Positions 51,629-62,209 of a stretch of 64,000 nt of DNA are shown one piece after another. The notes under the pieces were generated by a model. That model had not been told where the DNA came from and searched no databases. It worked only from the letters and a program-made list of their open reading frames with translations. This DNA is from Ariolimax columbianus (Eukaryota > Mollusca > Gastropoda > Stylommatophora > Arionidae). The position numbers and the translations under genes were made by a program. Numbering within the stretch: position 1 is the first letter of the stretch; each line of letters begins with the position of its first letter. The stretch is taken from positions 81,174,941 to 81,238,940 of the forward strand of contig JAVGWX010000004.1 of the NCBI GenBank assembly GCA_036924085.1. Reading direction: 5' to 3'.

Positions 51629-52450
51629 CTGTTGTTGATGTTGTTGTTGTTGTTGATGATGTTGTTGTTGATGTTGATGCTGTTGTTGATGTTGTAAATG
51701 TTGATATTGATGTTGTTGATGCTGTTGTTGATGTTGTTGATGTTGTTGTTGATGTTGTTGATGTTGTTGATGTTGTTGTTGATAGTGCTGTTGATGTTGA
51801 TGATATTTTTGTCTCTTTAAGCTATTGCTGAAGTTATCGTTGATGTTTATGTTGATGCTGTTGATCTGATTGATGATGTTTATGTTGATGTTGTTGATGT
51901 TACTTGTGTTGTTGTTGTTGTTCATGCTATTCTTGTAGCTTTCGTTAGTGTTTATGTTGTTTTTGCTTTTGATCTTATTGGTGATGTTGATGTTATGGAT
52001 GTTGATTGTGTTATTGTAGTTTATGTTATTGCTGAAGTTGTCACTAATGTGCATGTTGTTGTTGGGTAATGCTGATGTTGTTGTTGAGGCCTTTATTGTT
52101 GGTTCTGTTGGTGTTGTTGGTGTTCGTGTAGTTATTGATCCAAGTGCGTTGGGGTTCATATATTTGTTGTTGGTGTTCATGCTTTTGTTATTGATGTTGT
52201 TGGTATGCTTATTGTATTTGCTGGGGCCGATGTATTTCCCTATTGTTATTGATGTTAATGTCGGTGATGGCATTGTTGCTGTTCGTGTTGTTGTTTAATA
52301 TGTTAGTGTTCGTATTTTTCTTGTTGCTATTGATGATTTTGGTGATTATTTTGCTGTTGTTGTTGTTGATGATGTTGTTCGTGGTGTTGTTGGTGTTGCT
52401 GTTGTTGCTGATAATGTTGATATTGTTGTTGTTACTGTTGTTGTTATCTG
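51235..52450. repeat. GTT/GAT-rich simple-sequence tract, ~1.2 kb
   Basis: TTGTTGATG-based simple sequence, with a homogeneous part at 51420-51780. It gives ORFs of Gln/His/Asn repeats on minus (287 codons) and Val/Asp or Leu/Met on plus. They look like artefacts of a three-base period. Confidence 0.95.
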
Positions 52451-52559
52451 AAGCAAACCGTACTGCTTTCTTCACTCATCGTGAATTTGCAATGCTAGTA
52501 AGTTGTGGGTAGCTGCACATCGTATATTCTGGAAAGTACTGAAGGAGGTGGGCATGGGC

Positions 52560-52725
52560 TCTCCCGGCTGTAGTGGAATGACAGGTTTCTTGAAAGGCTG
52601 ACCATTACGGGGATCACATGAACGATCCCTGCTAGTTAGCCACAGTGGTGTAACACAGCTAGCTTCCAGGTGCACTTGTGGACGAGAGGTGAGGGTTTTG
52701 GCTACAATGTCGTGCCTAGTCGTGA
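52560..52725 (-). mobile_element. diverged VNTR-F body, copy F7
   Basis: Plus-strand ATTACGGGGATCACATGAAC, GTTAGCCACAG, CTAGCTTCCAGGTGCACTTG and GAGGTGAGGGTTTTG align with the reverse-complemented F1 body (CTACGGGGATCATGTCGATC, GTTAGCCGGGC, CCGCTTCCAGGAAGGGCTGC, AATGTGAGGGTCTTG). The 42-bp array is where the 37-bp head should be. Confidence 0.6.
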
Positions 52726-53625
52726 CGTCAAGTGGGTTCTTAGCTAAAGAGTTTTACCTGGTCCTGACATGAGGGGAAGGTTGTGTTTAGAATCTTGTGT
52801 CTGGTGCTCGCGTGAGGTAGGTTCTTGGTAAGAATGGTGGGCCGTGTAATCAGGGGGAGGTGGGTTCTTGGTTAGAATGGTGTGTCGTGTAATCAAGGGG
52901 AGGTGGGTTCTTGGTTAGAATGTTGTGCTGGTGCTCACGTGAGGTGGGTTCTTAGTTAGAATGTTGTGCCTGTCCTCACGTGAGGTGGGTTCTTGGTTAG
53001 AATGTTGTGCCGTGTAATCATGGGGAGGTGGGTTCTTGGTTAGAATGGTGTGTTGGTCCTCACGTGAGGTGGGTTCTTGGCTAGAATGTTGTACCGTGTA
53101 ATCAGGTAGAGTTGGGTTCTTGGTTAGAATGCTGTGCTGTGCAATCACGTGAAAGTGGGTGCTTGGTTAGAATGGTGTGTTGGTCCTGACGTGAGGTGGG
53201 TTCTTGGCTAGAATGTTGTGCCGGTTCTCGTGTGACGTGGTGTTTTGGTTAGAATGTTGTGCCGCTCTTGACGTGAGGTCGGTTCTTGGTTAGAATGTTG
53301 TAACTTGTATTGACGGGAAGTGAGAAGTGGGTTCTTTGTTAGAATGTTGTACCTGAAACTGACGCCAAGTGGGGTCTTGGTCAGAATGATATACCTGACC
53401 GTGGGGTCGTGTTTGTGATGAAATAGTGGTTCTGATGTGACGTATTGTCTTGGTCAGGATATTTACCAGGTCCTAACGTGAAGTCCGGTGTTGGTCAGAA
53501 TTAGCTCAGAATGTTGTAACCTGGCCATGACGTCAGATCGAATCTTGATTCGAATTTGGTCTGAATGTTTTAACTGACCCTGACGTGAGATGGGAGTCTT
53601 CATCAGAATGTCGTCCCAAAATAGA
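52726..53625. repeat. ~42-bp minisatellite, ~20 diverged units
   Basis: Units of 41-43 bp are built on GGGTTCTTGGTTAGAATGTT, GTGCCGGTCCTCACGTGAGG, TG. Divergence increases toward the right end. Confidence 0.92.
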
Positions 53626-54486
53626 CAAAGACGTACAGAAGGAAAAAGAGCTAGGTAGCGATAGTGGAAGCAAATAAAAGAGAACACCCCCCCCCCCCTT
53701 TCTCTCTCTTTCTTTCTCTCTCTCTCTCTCTCAAATACACACGCACACCTGTCTTAATATTCACCTACATTAAAGCCACATGCACGAACTGAAGTACACG
53801 TTTTCAGGTCAGTGGTCGCGTGTTTGGTCTTAAATCCCTCGGAAGCTTAATTCATAGTGACATTAATTCTTGATTCAGTAGTTGACACGTTTGCACGCTA
53901 AAGTATGGGTCCTGGTCATATTGGTTGTACTAATATGAGGATTGGCGCACAGAAAGAGAAACAGAGAGGACGATATAAAAAGTGAGCGAGATGTAAGTAG
54001 AGGAGGAGGAAAGGGAAGGAAAGAAAAATATGAAAATAGAAGAACAGAAGAAAATAAAGAAATCCAATAACTGAAATAAATGTAAAGATAGAGACAATTG
54101 AAGAGGCGAAAAGAAACAAGGAAATAAAAGAGAGAGAGGGAGAATGCGATAGACGGATGAAGATATAGGAGAGAGACATGTGAGGGGATATAGGATGAGA
54201 GAGGGAAACAAAGATAGACAGATATAGAGGTAGATATGAGAATTCAACCACCTATATAAAAACGGGAACGATAAACGATGAAAGATAATCGATGATATAG
54301 CATTGACTTCCTCCTTCTTCAAATCTGACACTCTCTTTAATTTCGTCATAGTATCCTTTCACTGATGAGAGTTTTCATAGTTCTGCCTTACAAATGTTCA
54401 TGTGTTCTGTTCTTTTCTATTGCGTCAAAGCTAATTTTGTTCACTTTTATTTACGTGTATTCCCTCTGTAGCGTTCTATCTTTTAC
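53626..54486. other. unassigned; poly(C), (CT)n and purine-rich segment
   Basis: A poly(C)/(CT)n stretch at 53688-53732 is followed by ordinary and then purine-rich sequence. No element is recognised. Confidence 0.5.
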
Positions 54487-54506
54487 CGTATCGTATGGGA
54501 AGGAAG

Positions 54507-54880
54507 GCCAACGTATGGTCAGGCAAAACATACTAATCAGACATGTTAGTCAGGTTCAGGCAAAACATACTAATCAGACATGTTAGTCAGGTTCAGGCAA
54601 AACATACTAATCAGACATGTTAGTCAGGTTCAGGCAAAACATACTAATCAGACATGTTAGTCAGGGTCAGGCAAAACATACTGGACAAGACCCTCACCTT
54701 GGCTTCCTCGTAGCCCTTCCTGGAAACTGTCTGTTTCCATGGCAGCCTGGCTAACAAGGTGATTGATTGACGTGATTCCCGTAGTAGTGAGTGACACGCA
54801 GATGAGGCCAAGCATAGCACAACCACATGGAGGATCCAGGTCCACGCTCATCAGCACGCTCGGGATGTGAGAAAAGCTCC
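54507..54880 (+). mobile_element. VNTR-F element, copy F4 (~4.5-unit head, 3'-truncated)
   Basis: It starts AACGTATGGTCAGGCAAAAC, followed by ~4.5 units of the 37-bp repeat and the body (GACAAGACCCTCACCTTGGC, GCAGCCTGGCTAACAAGGTG, AGCACGCTCGGGATGTGAG). It breaks off at 54880, before the ATTATGGGCATT/AAC end. Confidence 0.9.
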
Positions 54881-55072
54881 GAAGACAGAAGTTAGTAAAC
54901 TGTCAGCGACCAGCCTCATCGCCAACTGCCGAAGTACACTTCGAGATCACGAGATTCGATAATATGAGTCTAAGTTACATTTGTAGATAATATAAGAAGT
55001 ATAAGGCAGACGTTAGAACTAGTTGATAGGTCCACAATTTACAATCCATCTCATGCTGACATCCGTCGATTT
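54881..55072. other. unassigned
   Basis: No feature recognised. Confidence 0.5.
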
Positions 55073-55083
55073 AGATAGATTGC

Positions 55084-55451
55084 GGGATGAAGATACTGAG
55101 CAGCGCATGAGCTGCAGTGGTCAGCGACCCATAGCTGACTGCTAGCGTCAGGGCCAGCGAACCATAGCTGCCAAGACCTTTCTACACCTCCACGCGGTGA
55201 TCCTGGATAACAGGCTGCAGCAGGGCAGACTGGCTAAGGAGAAGGGATCGAAGAGGGAATGCTAACCCGGTACTCAAAAAATGATTGCTGAAGTCGGATG
55301 TGTTGGACCGAAAGGTGCAAATATCGCAGCCAAGCTGTAAACTACGACACAACGCATTCAGTTCTCTGGACTACATTCTGCTACTTACCCTTTCAGGGTT
55401 TAGTAGTGGGAGATAGAGAACAAACGAAGAAGAAAAAGAAGAAGAAGAAGA
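55084..55451 (+). mobile_element. SINE-D, full-length copy with GAA tail
   Basis: It has a perfect 11-bp duplication, AGATAGATTGC (55073-55083 and 55452-55462). It matches the copies at 35042 and 63517 from GGGATGAAGATACTGAGC to GAACAAACGAAGAAG. Its tail is an AAG microsatellite, like that of the I-type LINE. Confidence 0.94.
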
Positions 55452-55619
55452 AGATAGATTGCAACCTTTGAGTAGATAGTTTAGTTATATATAAGAGAAG
55501 GTGAAGATGTTGTAATTGACAAGATATACAAATTCACATTTATCCATATGCTTATCATTGATAAAGGTTGTTTGTTTTGTATTTATTCACGTTTACCTGT
55601 CGGAGAAATAATCAAGGTT

Positions 55620-56660
55620 GTAGTTGGTGTTGTTGTTGTTGTTTTTGAATGATTACATTGAGTAGGATTACTCTTTTTGCACCCTACAATGAACGTTAAA
55701 TGGCGGGTTATCGAAGTTGTCCTCAAATCCTCAGGAAGGTGCTAAAGATGGTGGACCGGGGTCCTCCTGCCGGTTGCGCTATGTTGGCTTCTTCTGCGTG
55801 TCGCTCGCTACTAAGGGGATTACGTTGATTAATCACTTTGTTAGCCAGGCTGTCGTGAAAACAACCCGTTTCTAGGATGGTCTACGAAGAAGCCAAGGTG
55901 AGGGTCTTGTCCAGTATGTTTTGCCTGAACCTGGCTAACATATTGATCAGACATGTTAGTCAGGGTCAGGAAAAACATACTGATCAGACATGTTAGTCAG
56001 GGTCAGGCAAAACATACTGATCAGACATGTTAGTCAGGGTCAGGCAAAACATACTGATCAGACATGTTAGTCAGGGTCAGGCAAAACATACTGATCAGAC
56101 ATGTTAGTCAGGGTCAGGCAAAACATACTGATCAGACATGTTAGTCAGGGTCAGGCAAAACATACTGATCAGACATGTTAGTCAGGGTCAGGAAAAACAT
56201 ACTGATCAGACATGTTAGTCAGGGTCAGGCAAAACATACTGATCAGACATGTTAGTCAGGGTCAGGCAAAACATACTGATCAGACATGTTAGTCAGGGTC
56301 AGGAAAAACATACTGATCAGACATGTTAGTCAGGGTCAGGCAAAACATACTGATCAGACATGTTAGTCAGGGTCAGGCAAAACATACTGATCAGACATGT
56401 TAGGGTTAATTCAGTGGTCAAGACCCTCACCTGGGCTGTTTTCATGGCAGCCTGGCTAACAAGGTGAGGGATTGACGTGATGCCCGTAGTAGTGAGCGAC
56501 ACGCAGATGAGGCCAAGCATAGCACAACCACCTGGAGGACCCCGGTCCACCAAGATCAGCACGCTTGGGATGAGAGGAAAGCTACGACAACCCACCACTT
56601 AACTTCCTTTTTATGGCGCACAAATGCGTAATCCCACTCATTATGGGCATTGAAAACAAC
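55620..56660. mobile_element. head-to-head pair of VNTR-F elements (F5 minus, F6 plus)
   Basis: F5 (55620-55935, minus) has the tail GTTGTTGTT at 55631, the body in reverse (CACCCTACAATGAACG, GTTAGCCAGGCTG, AAGGTGAGGGTCTTG) and the boundary CAGTATGTTTTGCCTGAACC. A ~13-unit 37-bp array in plus orientation follows (55936-56410), and then F6 (plus; body GGCAGCCTGGCTAACAAGGT, AGCACGCTTGGGATGAGAGG, CCACTCATTATGGGCATT, AAC-rich tail to 56670). The pair is a ~1-kb imperfect inverted repeat around a shared array. Confidence 0.88.
55936..56410. repeat. 37-bp array, ~13 units
   Basis: The unit is ACTGATCAGACATGTTAGTC plus AGGGTCAGGCAAAACAT. Units are almost identical except for AGGCAAAAC/AGGAAAAAC variants. 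Confidence 0.97.
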
Positions 56661-56670
56661 AAAAACAACC

Positions 56671-57123
56671 ACTAATGTCAATCCCAAGGTAATACTACCA
56701 ACTACTTGACTCTCCTCCCCCCCCCCCCCCCCCCCCCCGTACTGTCGATCTCCCACACATCTCTTACTTCACATTAATTCCCATTTCGTCACCTGTACAG
56801 ACTGTGGCCCACGTTGACAGGCCAGTGGTCGTGTGTTTTATCTAAAATCCTCCGTGAGCTTTCTCCTCGGTAGAAATAATACATGATTCAATACTTCTCA
56901 CGTTTCGCATGCTCAGATAGATCTGTCTTTCGAGAAATGCCAGCTCAAAAACGTTATATTTTTACAGAACGTCTGATTAGCAGAGTTGTAAGGCTATATC
57001 TTCTGACGGCAGACATAATGAGTGCGTTCTTCGTTGTCGAAGCGCTACAGTCGTTCCAGCTATAAATTGATGCTTTGCTTACTGCTTTGGTAGGAAAAGC
57101 AGCATAGAGGGGAATATAGGTAA
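56671..57123. other. unassigned; long poly(C) at ~56717
   Basis: No feature recognised besides the poly(C). Confidence 0.5.
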
Positions 57124-57135
57124 CTCTCGTAGAAT

Positions 57136-57412
57136 CAAAAAGGCAATGGCCGCCGTTCATCGCAGACGATGATGGCATCATTTATTTGCTAGCGCTATTT
57201 TTTTTAAGGAATAACCGTGCTACTTTTTATCCTCACTCTCTCGTCTCGAGCCGCCCGACCCCGGTGGCAAGTCAAGGACAAACGACTAAGGGGCAACTAC
57301 GAGATGCAGGGGACTCCACATCAAGCACCCGTGAAAAAGACGGCGGAGTTCGGAGTTGAACCCACACCACCTGATCACGAGGCCGACGGCTTAACCACTT
57401 CGCCACGGAATC
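57136..57412 (-). mobile_element. SINE-G, copy 2
   Basis: It has a perfect 12-bp duplication, CTCTCGTAGAAT (57124-57135 and 57413-57424). The minus strand begins GGATTCCGTGGCGAAGTGGT (tRNA-like, box A) with GGGTTCAACTCC (box B) and matches 21156-21428 throughout. Length ~277 bp. Confidence 0.95.
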
Positions 57413-57544
57413 CTCTCGTAGAATACTTGCGTCTTAATTCACCCCAAACAGTGTTTCCTGGGTTCCCATCGTACGTCACGATACGTACAGACTTAGATAA
57501 AAAACAGAAGTGTCGAGAAGATGGTTATATTGAGTTATGCGAAG

Positions 57545-58105
57545 GGTTATGGCTAGGGTTTTTGGTTAGTATTAGGGTTAGGTTTAGGATTAGAGTTGGG
57601 TTAGATTATGGTTAGGTTTAAGGTTATGGTTAGGTTAGGGTTAGATTTAGGATTAGAGTTAGATTAGATTATGGTTAGGTTTAAGGTTATGGTTAAGTTA
57701 GGGTTAGGTTTAGGGTTAGGGATAGGGTTAGGGTAGGGTTAGGGTAGGGTTAGGTTAGGGTTAGGTTTAGGGTTAGGGCTAGGGTTTTTGGTTAATATTA
57801 GGGTTAGGTTTAGGATTAGAGTTGGGTTAGATTATGGTTAGGTTTAAGGTTATGGTTAGGTTAGCGTTAGGGTTAGGGTTAGGTTAGGGTTAGGTTTAGG
57901 ATTAGGGATAGGTTTAGGATTAGAGTTGGGTTAGATTATGGTTAGGTTTAAGGTTATGGTTAGGTTAGGGTTAGGTTTAGGGTTAGGGTTAGGGTAGGGT
58001 TAGGTTTGGGTTAGGTTTAGGGTTAGGGATAGGTTTAGGTTATGGTTAGGTTTAGGGTTACGGATAGGTTTAGGGTTAGGGATAGGTTTAGGTTAGGGTT
58101 ATATA
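57545..58105. repeat. degenerate interstitial telomere-like (TTAGGG)n block
   Basis: About 560 bp of TTAGGG, TTAGG, TTTAGGG, TTATGG and TTAGATTA variants. A longer period of ~65-70 bp (GGTTAGGTTTAGGATTAGAG, TTGGGTTAGATTATGG) recurs three to four times. TTAGGG is the usual telomere repeat of molluscs and many other animals. Confidence 0.93.
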
Positions 58106-58420
58106 TTCTGATTGGTATTACATCGTATGACAACACGAATGATGCTACTATTCTTATCATAAACAAACATTGACAGATTCAACATTTTCATTGTAACGAC
58201 GGCACGAATAAACGGCAGCAGAAGAAGAAATTCTCGTCTATTCTCGCAGAATATTGGACACCACCAACAGTTAAAAAATGGACTATTCTGTGAAATCCCT
58301 ATCTCAAATTTGGTGCTAAAAATATTTTATTTTGTTTGATTGAGATGAATTTAGACGCAAGTAACGTAACCATTTCTCATAAGCCGAGGTTTAGTACAAT
58401 AGGCCTCTACTCCTTTATCC
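58106..58420. other. unassigned
   Basis: No feature recognised. Confidence 0.5.
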
Positions 58421-58639
58421 CCGATGGCAGTGTATGTTACGGGATTCAACTTCTATAAAGTAGATACCGGGTGTGGAGAGCCGAGAGGGGATGGGGTCTC
58501 TTCTTCTGCATCTTCATTGCCGTCTTTACAAGTGCCGAAGCATTCATGCCAACAAACACCATTTTATGAAAGGAGACCGGGGGTCAGTCATTTCATCTCT
58601 TTAGTGTCTATCGTCATGATCATAAGCGTCTCAGTCTAT

Positions 58640-59240
58640 ATAGACAATGCGCGTGGGGCCCTGTTAGTTTTGTCCAGCTCTGTCTCCTGTATTTCGTTAC
58701 TGTCTGCTATGGCTGTAAAGGCCGATCTGCGAGTGACAGTCACTCCCACAGGTCGTACAACCATACTGAGGAGGCTGGCTTGCCTGGCTGTTTCTTGATC
58801 TTTCAGTCCTTCTTTTTGTTCTGCAGCCAGAAGACCTCTATCAGCGTCAGCAGCAACCATGCCCCCTCTAACTGACTGTCTCCAGATCGCTCGATCCTGA
58901 GTAATTTCTTCCCAGCCCTCGGATGTGATGTCACATGACTTCATGTCCCTCTTGCATACGTCCTTGAAACGCAGTGTGGGACGGCCGATTCTTCTAACTC
59001 CAATGGCTAGCTGTCCATAAAGGATATCCTTTAGCAGCCTCTCGTCTTCCATGCGATAAACATGTCCCAACCACCGTAGACGTCGCTGTTTCAACATCGA
59101 GTATATGCTATGAGTGTTTGCTCTAGGCAAGAACGTATTATGTGAAACCTTCTCTTGCCACTCAATACACGACGTAGACACCTCATGTGAAATGTGTTGA
59201 GCCGTCGTCTATCGTAGTCTTCTCAGATCCTAAGTCAGTG
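58640..59240 (-). pseudogene. LINE RT C-terminal fragment (RFKDVCKRD type)
   Basis: An open minus-strand frame of 181 codons encodes 'MLKQRRLRWLGHVYRMEDER', 'LLKDILYGQLAIGVRRIGRP', 'TLRFKDVCKRDMKSCDI' and 'WEEITQDRAIWRQSVRGG'. The order is that of the C-terminus of a very common animal LINE family, and the RT core is missing. The frame is unusually well kept for a truncated copy. Family members usually end in a Cys/His finger; here only 'RRSAFTAIADSN' is left of it. Confidence 0.88.
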
Positions 59241-59304
59241 ACCGACAAAAGTAATGGCGTTTAATGCAATCACTGTATCTGTTTAGTGTCTATGAGATTG
59301 TAGA

Positions 59305-59415
59305 GTAATCTTCTTCGTCAGCGTTCGTCCTGAAAAGTATGGTGTGACGTTGTGTGGGAATTACAGCGAAGCTGCGATATCTGCGCATTTTAGCCCGGTA
59401 CACCCAGTTTCAACG
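59305..59415 (-). mobile_element. diverged SINE-D fragment
   Basis: Minus-strand GTACCGGGCTAAAATGCGCA, GATATCGCAG and CACAACGTCACACC, GACGAACGCTGACGAAGAAG parallel the SINE-D 3' half with many changes. Confidence 0.6.
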
Positions 59416-59604
59416 CGCCATTTTTGGGGCCGAGTTTGTCTTTCCTCTGAGACCCCTCCTGCCTAAGCCAGACTACACAAGTGCAGCCTGTTTCAAGAAC
59501 CGCCACTTGGTTGCAGAATAGGGTCAGCTGTGGTTCGCTGACTTTGATGACACCAGCCAGCAATGAGTCGCTGGCTGATGTCAGCTTCTTCACTGCAGCG
59601 ACTT

Positions 59605-59740
59605 TGACCTCGAAGAGTAATCAGGGTCAGTTGAATCATACTGACCAAGACCCACCCCATTTCCTCGTTCGTGCTGCTGGAAACAGGCTGGTGTCATGGT
59701 TGTCAGGCCAGCACGTTGTAATCCTCCTTATGGCTAGCTT
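59605..59740 (+). mobile_element. diverged VNTR-F fragment, copy F8
   Basis: AGGGTCAGTTGAATCATACT, GACCAAGACCCACCCCATTT, CCTCGTTCGTGCTGCTGGAA, ACAGGCTGGTGTCATGGTTG, TCAGGCC aligns with the head/body junction of F3 and F4 (ACTGGACAAGACC, TCCTCGTAG, TGGAAAC-GGCTGTTTTCA-GGCAGCC). Confidence 0.6.
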
Positions 59741-59944
59741 ACTATAAACCCTATCAATGCACTACAGCCAAAAGGACCATGTTCAAATTTTTAAAGTACA
59801 ACTCAGGATAAAGGAAGAGCCACCGTAACCTACTACCAAAGAAACGTCAGCAGGAATAGCTTCCAACAACAACAACTTTATTTTCTATCGTTATCTCTGA
59901 ATCATGAGGTGGGTGAAATTGTCAAACTCTGAAATTCGCAGCTT

Positions 59945-60110
59945 TTTCTTCTTCTGTGTTCGTTCTCAATCTCCCTCTACCAAGCCCTGATAAGGGTTTT
60001 TCAAATAGTAGGATTTTGTCCGGAGAACAGAATGCGTTGTGTCGGGGTTTACAGCTTGACTGCGATATTTGTACATTTTGCTCGACACATCCGACTTGAG
60101 CTGGTGCGGA
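59945..60110 (-). mobile_element. SINE-D, 5'-truncated copy
   Basis: Minus strand: AGTCGGATGTGTCGAGCAAA, ATGTACAAATATCGCAGTCA, AGCTGTAAACCCCGACACAA, GAGATTGAGAACGAACACAG, AAGAAG. It matches the family's 3' half. Confidence 0.88.
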
Positions 60111-60734
60111 AATTATTAGCAAAACTAACATGTTGGGTATCCATGCTCTTCTGCAAATAGATCATTAAATATGAACGGAACATGTTGTTCACGTGCTAGT
60201 GAGCGCATCTCCACGCAGTTATTATTCGGTGACCTCACAACTGGCATATGCTCTCCGGTGGGTACAGAAAAAACACCACAGAGACTCCTTGAAAGTGTCA
60301 CTAAAAAGTTTCAATATTGATCTTTTCTTGCGAGTTTCTTGCAGAAAACATTAACAAGTGGAGATGGTAAAGAGAAAATGTATCATAATGACAGTGAAAG
60401 TGTGCTGCCAGAAAAAAAAAAGCATGACGACTCTGCAGCCGGCACCCTATATGTGGGCCCTAATTGCGGCAGTGAATGCCGTTCCAAGATTAGTCTTTAC
60501 AGTCACAAGAAGCCATATTTTGCAGCACAAGTCTGGTGCTGTCGTTATCTTCGCTTACGGTGGCTATCTATTATTATCTTATACAATCCTTGATCAGTGA
60601 CTGACATCAATCAGTGACCGTCACGTCTGGTTGTGTTTTTAAAGACAACAACAAACTCCATCACTTCACCCAGTGAGCGGCCATTCCTCACTCTTTGTTT
60701 ATGATATTTTTTCAGTTTCTGAGGATTGCATGTC
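60111..60734. other. unassigned; 80-84-codon ORFs not called
   Basis: Two overlapping ORFs at 60339-60600 show no domain and cannot be supported. Confidence 0.45.
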
Positions 60735-60920
60735 AAAGTGATTAGCAACACGGCTCACAAACTCAGACATGCATTTCTTCGGATTAAGAATAGATGGAAG
60801 TAAACCAATTAAAAGTTGGTTCCAGAAGTCCAATACCCTGGAATGGGAAGTTGCAGAATACAGTACAACGCATTATGTCTCAATAAATATAGGGGAACGA
60901 GCTGAGGAGAAATAGTTTAG
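60735..60920 (+). mobile_element. degenerate SINE-C-like fragment
   Basis: GATTAGCAACACGGCTCACA (compare GGTTAAGTGACACGGCTCAC), then GTTCCAGAAGTCCAATACCC, AGTACAACGCAT and GGGGAACGAGCTGAGGAGAA parallel SINE-C in order. The similarity is low. Confidence 0.45.
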
Positions 60921-60934
60921 TTTAATTTAGTCTT

Positions 60935-61268
60935 CTACAATAGATACTTAGTCACTTCTCTCCTACCCTAGAGTGTAGTCTTCTACAAAAGATACTTAGT
61001 CACTTCTCTCCTACCCTAGAATGTAGAGTCTTCTACATTAGATACTTAGTCACTTCTCTCCTACCCTAGAGTGTAGAGTCTTCTACAATAGATACTTAGT
61101 CACTTCTCTCCTACCCTAGAGTGTAGAGTCTTGTACATTAGATACTTAATCACTTCTCTCCTACCCTAGAGTGTAGAGTCTTGTACATTAGATACTTAAT
61201 CACTTCTCTCCTACCCTAGAGTGTAGAGTCTTGTACATTAGATACTTAATCACTTCTCTCCTATCCAA
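60935..61268. repeat. ~50-bp minisatellite, ~7 units
   Basis: The unit is AGTCTTCTACATTAGATACT, TAGTCACTTCTCTCCTACCC, TAGAGTGTAG. Confidence 0.97.
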
Positions 61269-61294
61269 GACGGTTTTGTCTTGGGGATACAGCT

Positions 61295-61555
61295 TGCGCT
61301 TTATTTGGTTTATAGTGAGGAAGAAACGGCTCTATTCATCAACCCCACTCTCTGGTCCCGAACTACCTTGGACCAGTGCCCAGACATAAGTCAAGACGAC
61401 TGGAAGTAACTCAGGATGCAGACACTATGGTCTCACCTCCCTTAGACCAGTGTTTGCTTGAAACTTGCGGGATTCTATCGCCCACCCTTTTCGTTCATTG
61501 CTTTAAGAGGCGAGTACCTTACCTCTCGACCACAGCGAGGCATTTAAGCAACAGT
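61295..61555 (-). mobile_element. tRNA-derived SINE (separate family)
   Basis: The minus strand begins CGCTGTGGTCGAGAGGTAAG (box A-like), with GATAGAATCCCGC as a weak box B ~50 bp on, followed by GGGAGGTGAGACCATAGTGT and a long unique body. No second copy is in the window. Confidence 0.5.
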
Positions 61556-61639
61556 TATAAAAGAATACATTTCGCAGCACGTCTGAAGCTGTCGCCATTT
61601 TTGCTTGTGATGAGCTGATGTTATTAAAGTCTAGTCCTC

Positions 61640-61800
61640 AGTCTCTTATAGACTGTCTTATATTGTCATCCCAGTGAATATTAGATCGGCCTGGGGTTCG
61701 GATCCTTGGTTCTTTGCCTACTGGTAGCCGATCCTCTTTCATCCTGCAGACATGGCCATACCACGTTGAGATTGCCTTGCTCTAATCTGCATGGGCTGGG
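61640..61800 (-). pseudogene. LINE RT C-terminal fragment
   Basis: A minus frame encodes 'STWYGHVCRMKEDRLPVGKE', 'PRIRTPGRSNIHWDDNIRQS', matching the 'RWYGHV-RM-E-R-P...GRPK-RW-D-I' end of LINE RTs. Confidence 0.72.
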
Positions 61801-62205
61801 AGTTGAGATCAGTCGTTATTGTATGATTATTGGTACTGTCTCCTCTTGGTTCTTGGTCCATCGTTCTTAGGCATCTCATTTCAGAAGCTTGAATCTGGTG
61901 TTTGGGGGGGGGGGGGGGGGGGGTTGTTTGTTGTGGTCATTGTCCATTGATTGAGAAATGTAAGTCATGGACGGATAGATAATATTTTGTTAGTTCATCG
62001 TAATCGCTGAAGACTACTTTGTCAGTATGCACTGTTTGCGTGAGTTCAAAGATGGCTAAATAAGTCAATCGCAGCCTTGAATTGTCTGTTGCACTTTGGT
62101 GAGGGAACTAGGACACCCCATACCCCTGAGATTGAAGAAGGGTTGATGTGAGCCGACTTGCAAGGCGATCGTCTCCGTTTTAACCTTATTTACTCTTGAT
62201 GTCTA
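61801..62205. other. unassigned; poly(G) at 61904
   Basis: A G-run of about 21 and otherwise nothing recognised. Confidence 0.5.
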
Positions 62206-62209
62206 TGTC

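Noticed and set aside
51410..52273. 287-codon Gln/His/Asn-rich ORF
   Set aside because: It is the reading of a GTT/GAT simple-sequence tract.
57340..57412. Possible tRNA gene on the minus strand (GGATTCCGTGGCGAAGTGGT...)
   Set aside because: It is the tRNA-like head of SINE-G: it continues into the SINE body, has a second dispersed copy and is flanked by a 12-bp duplication.
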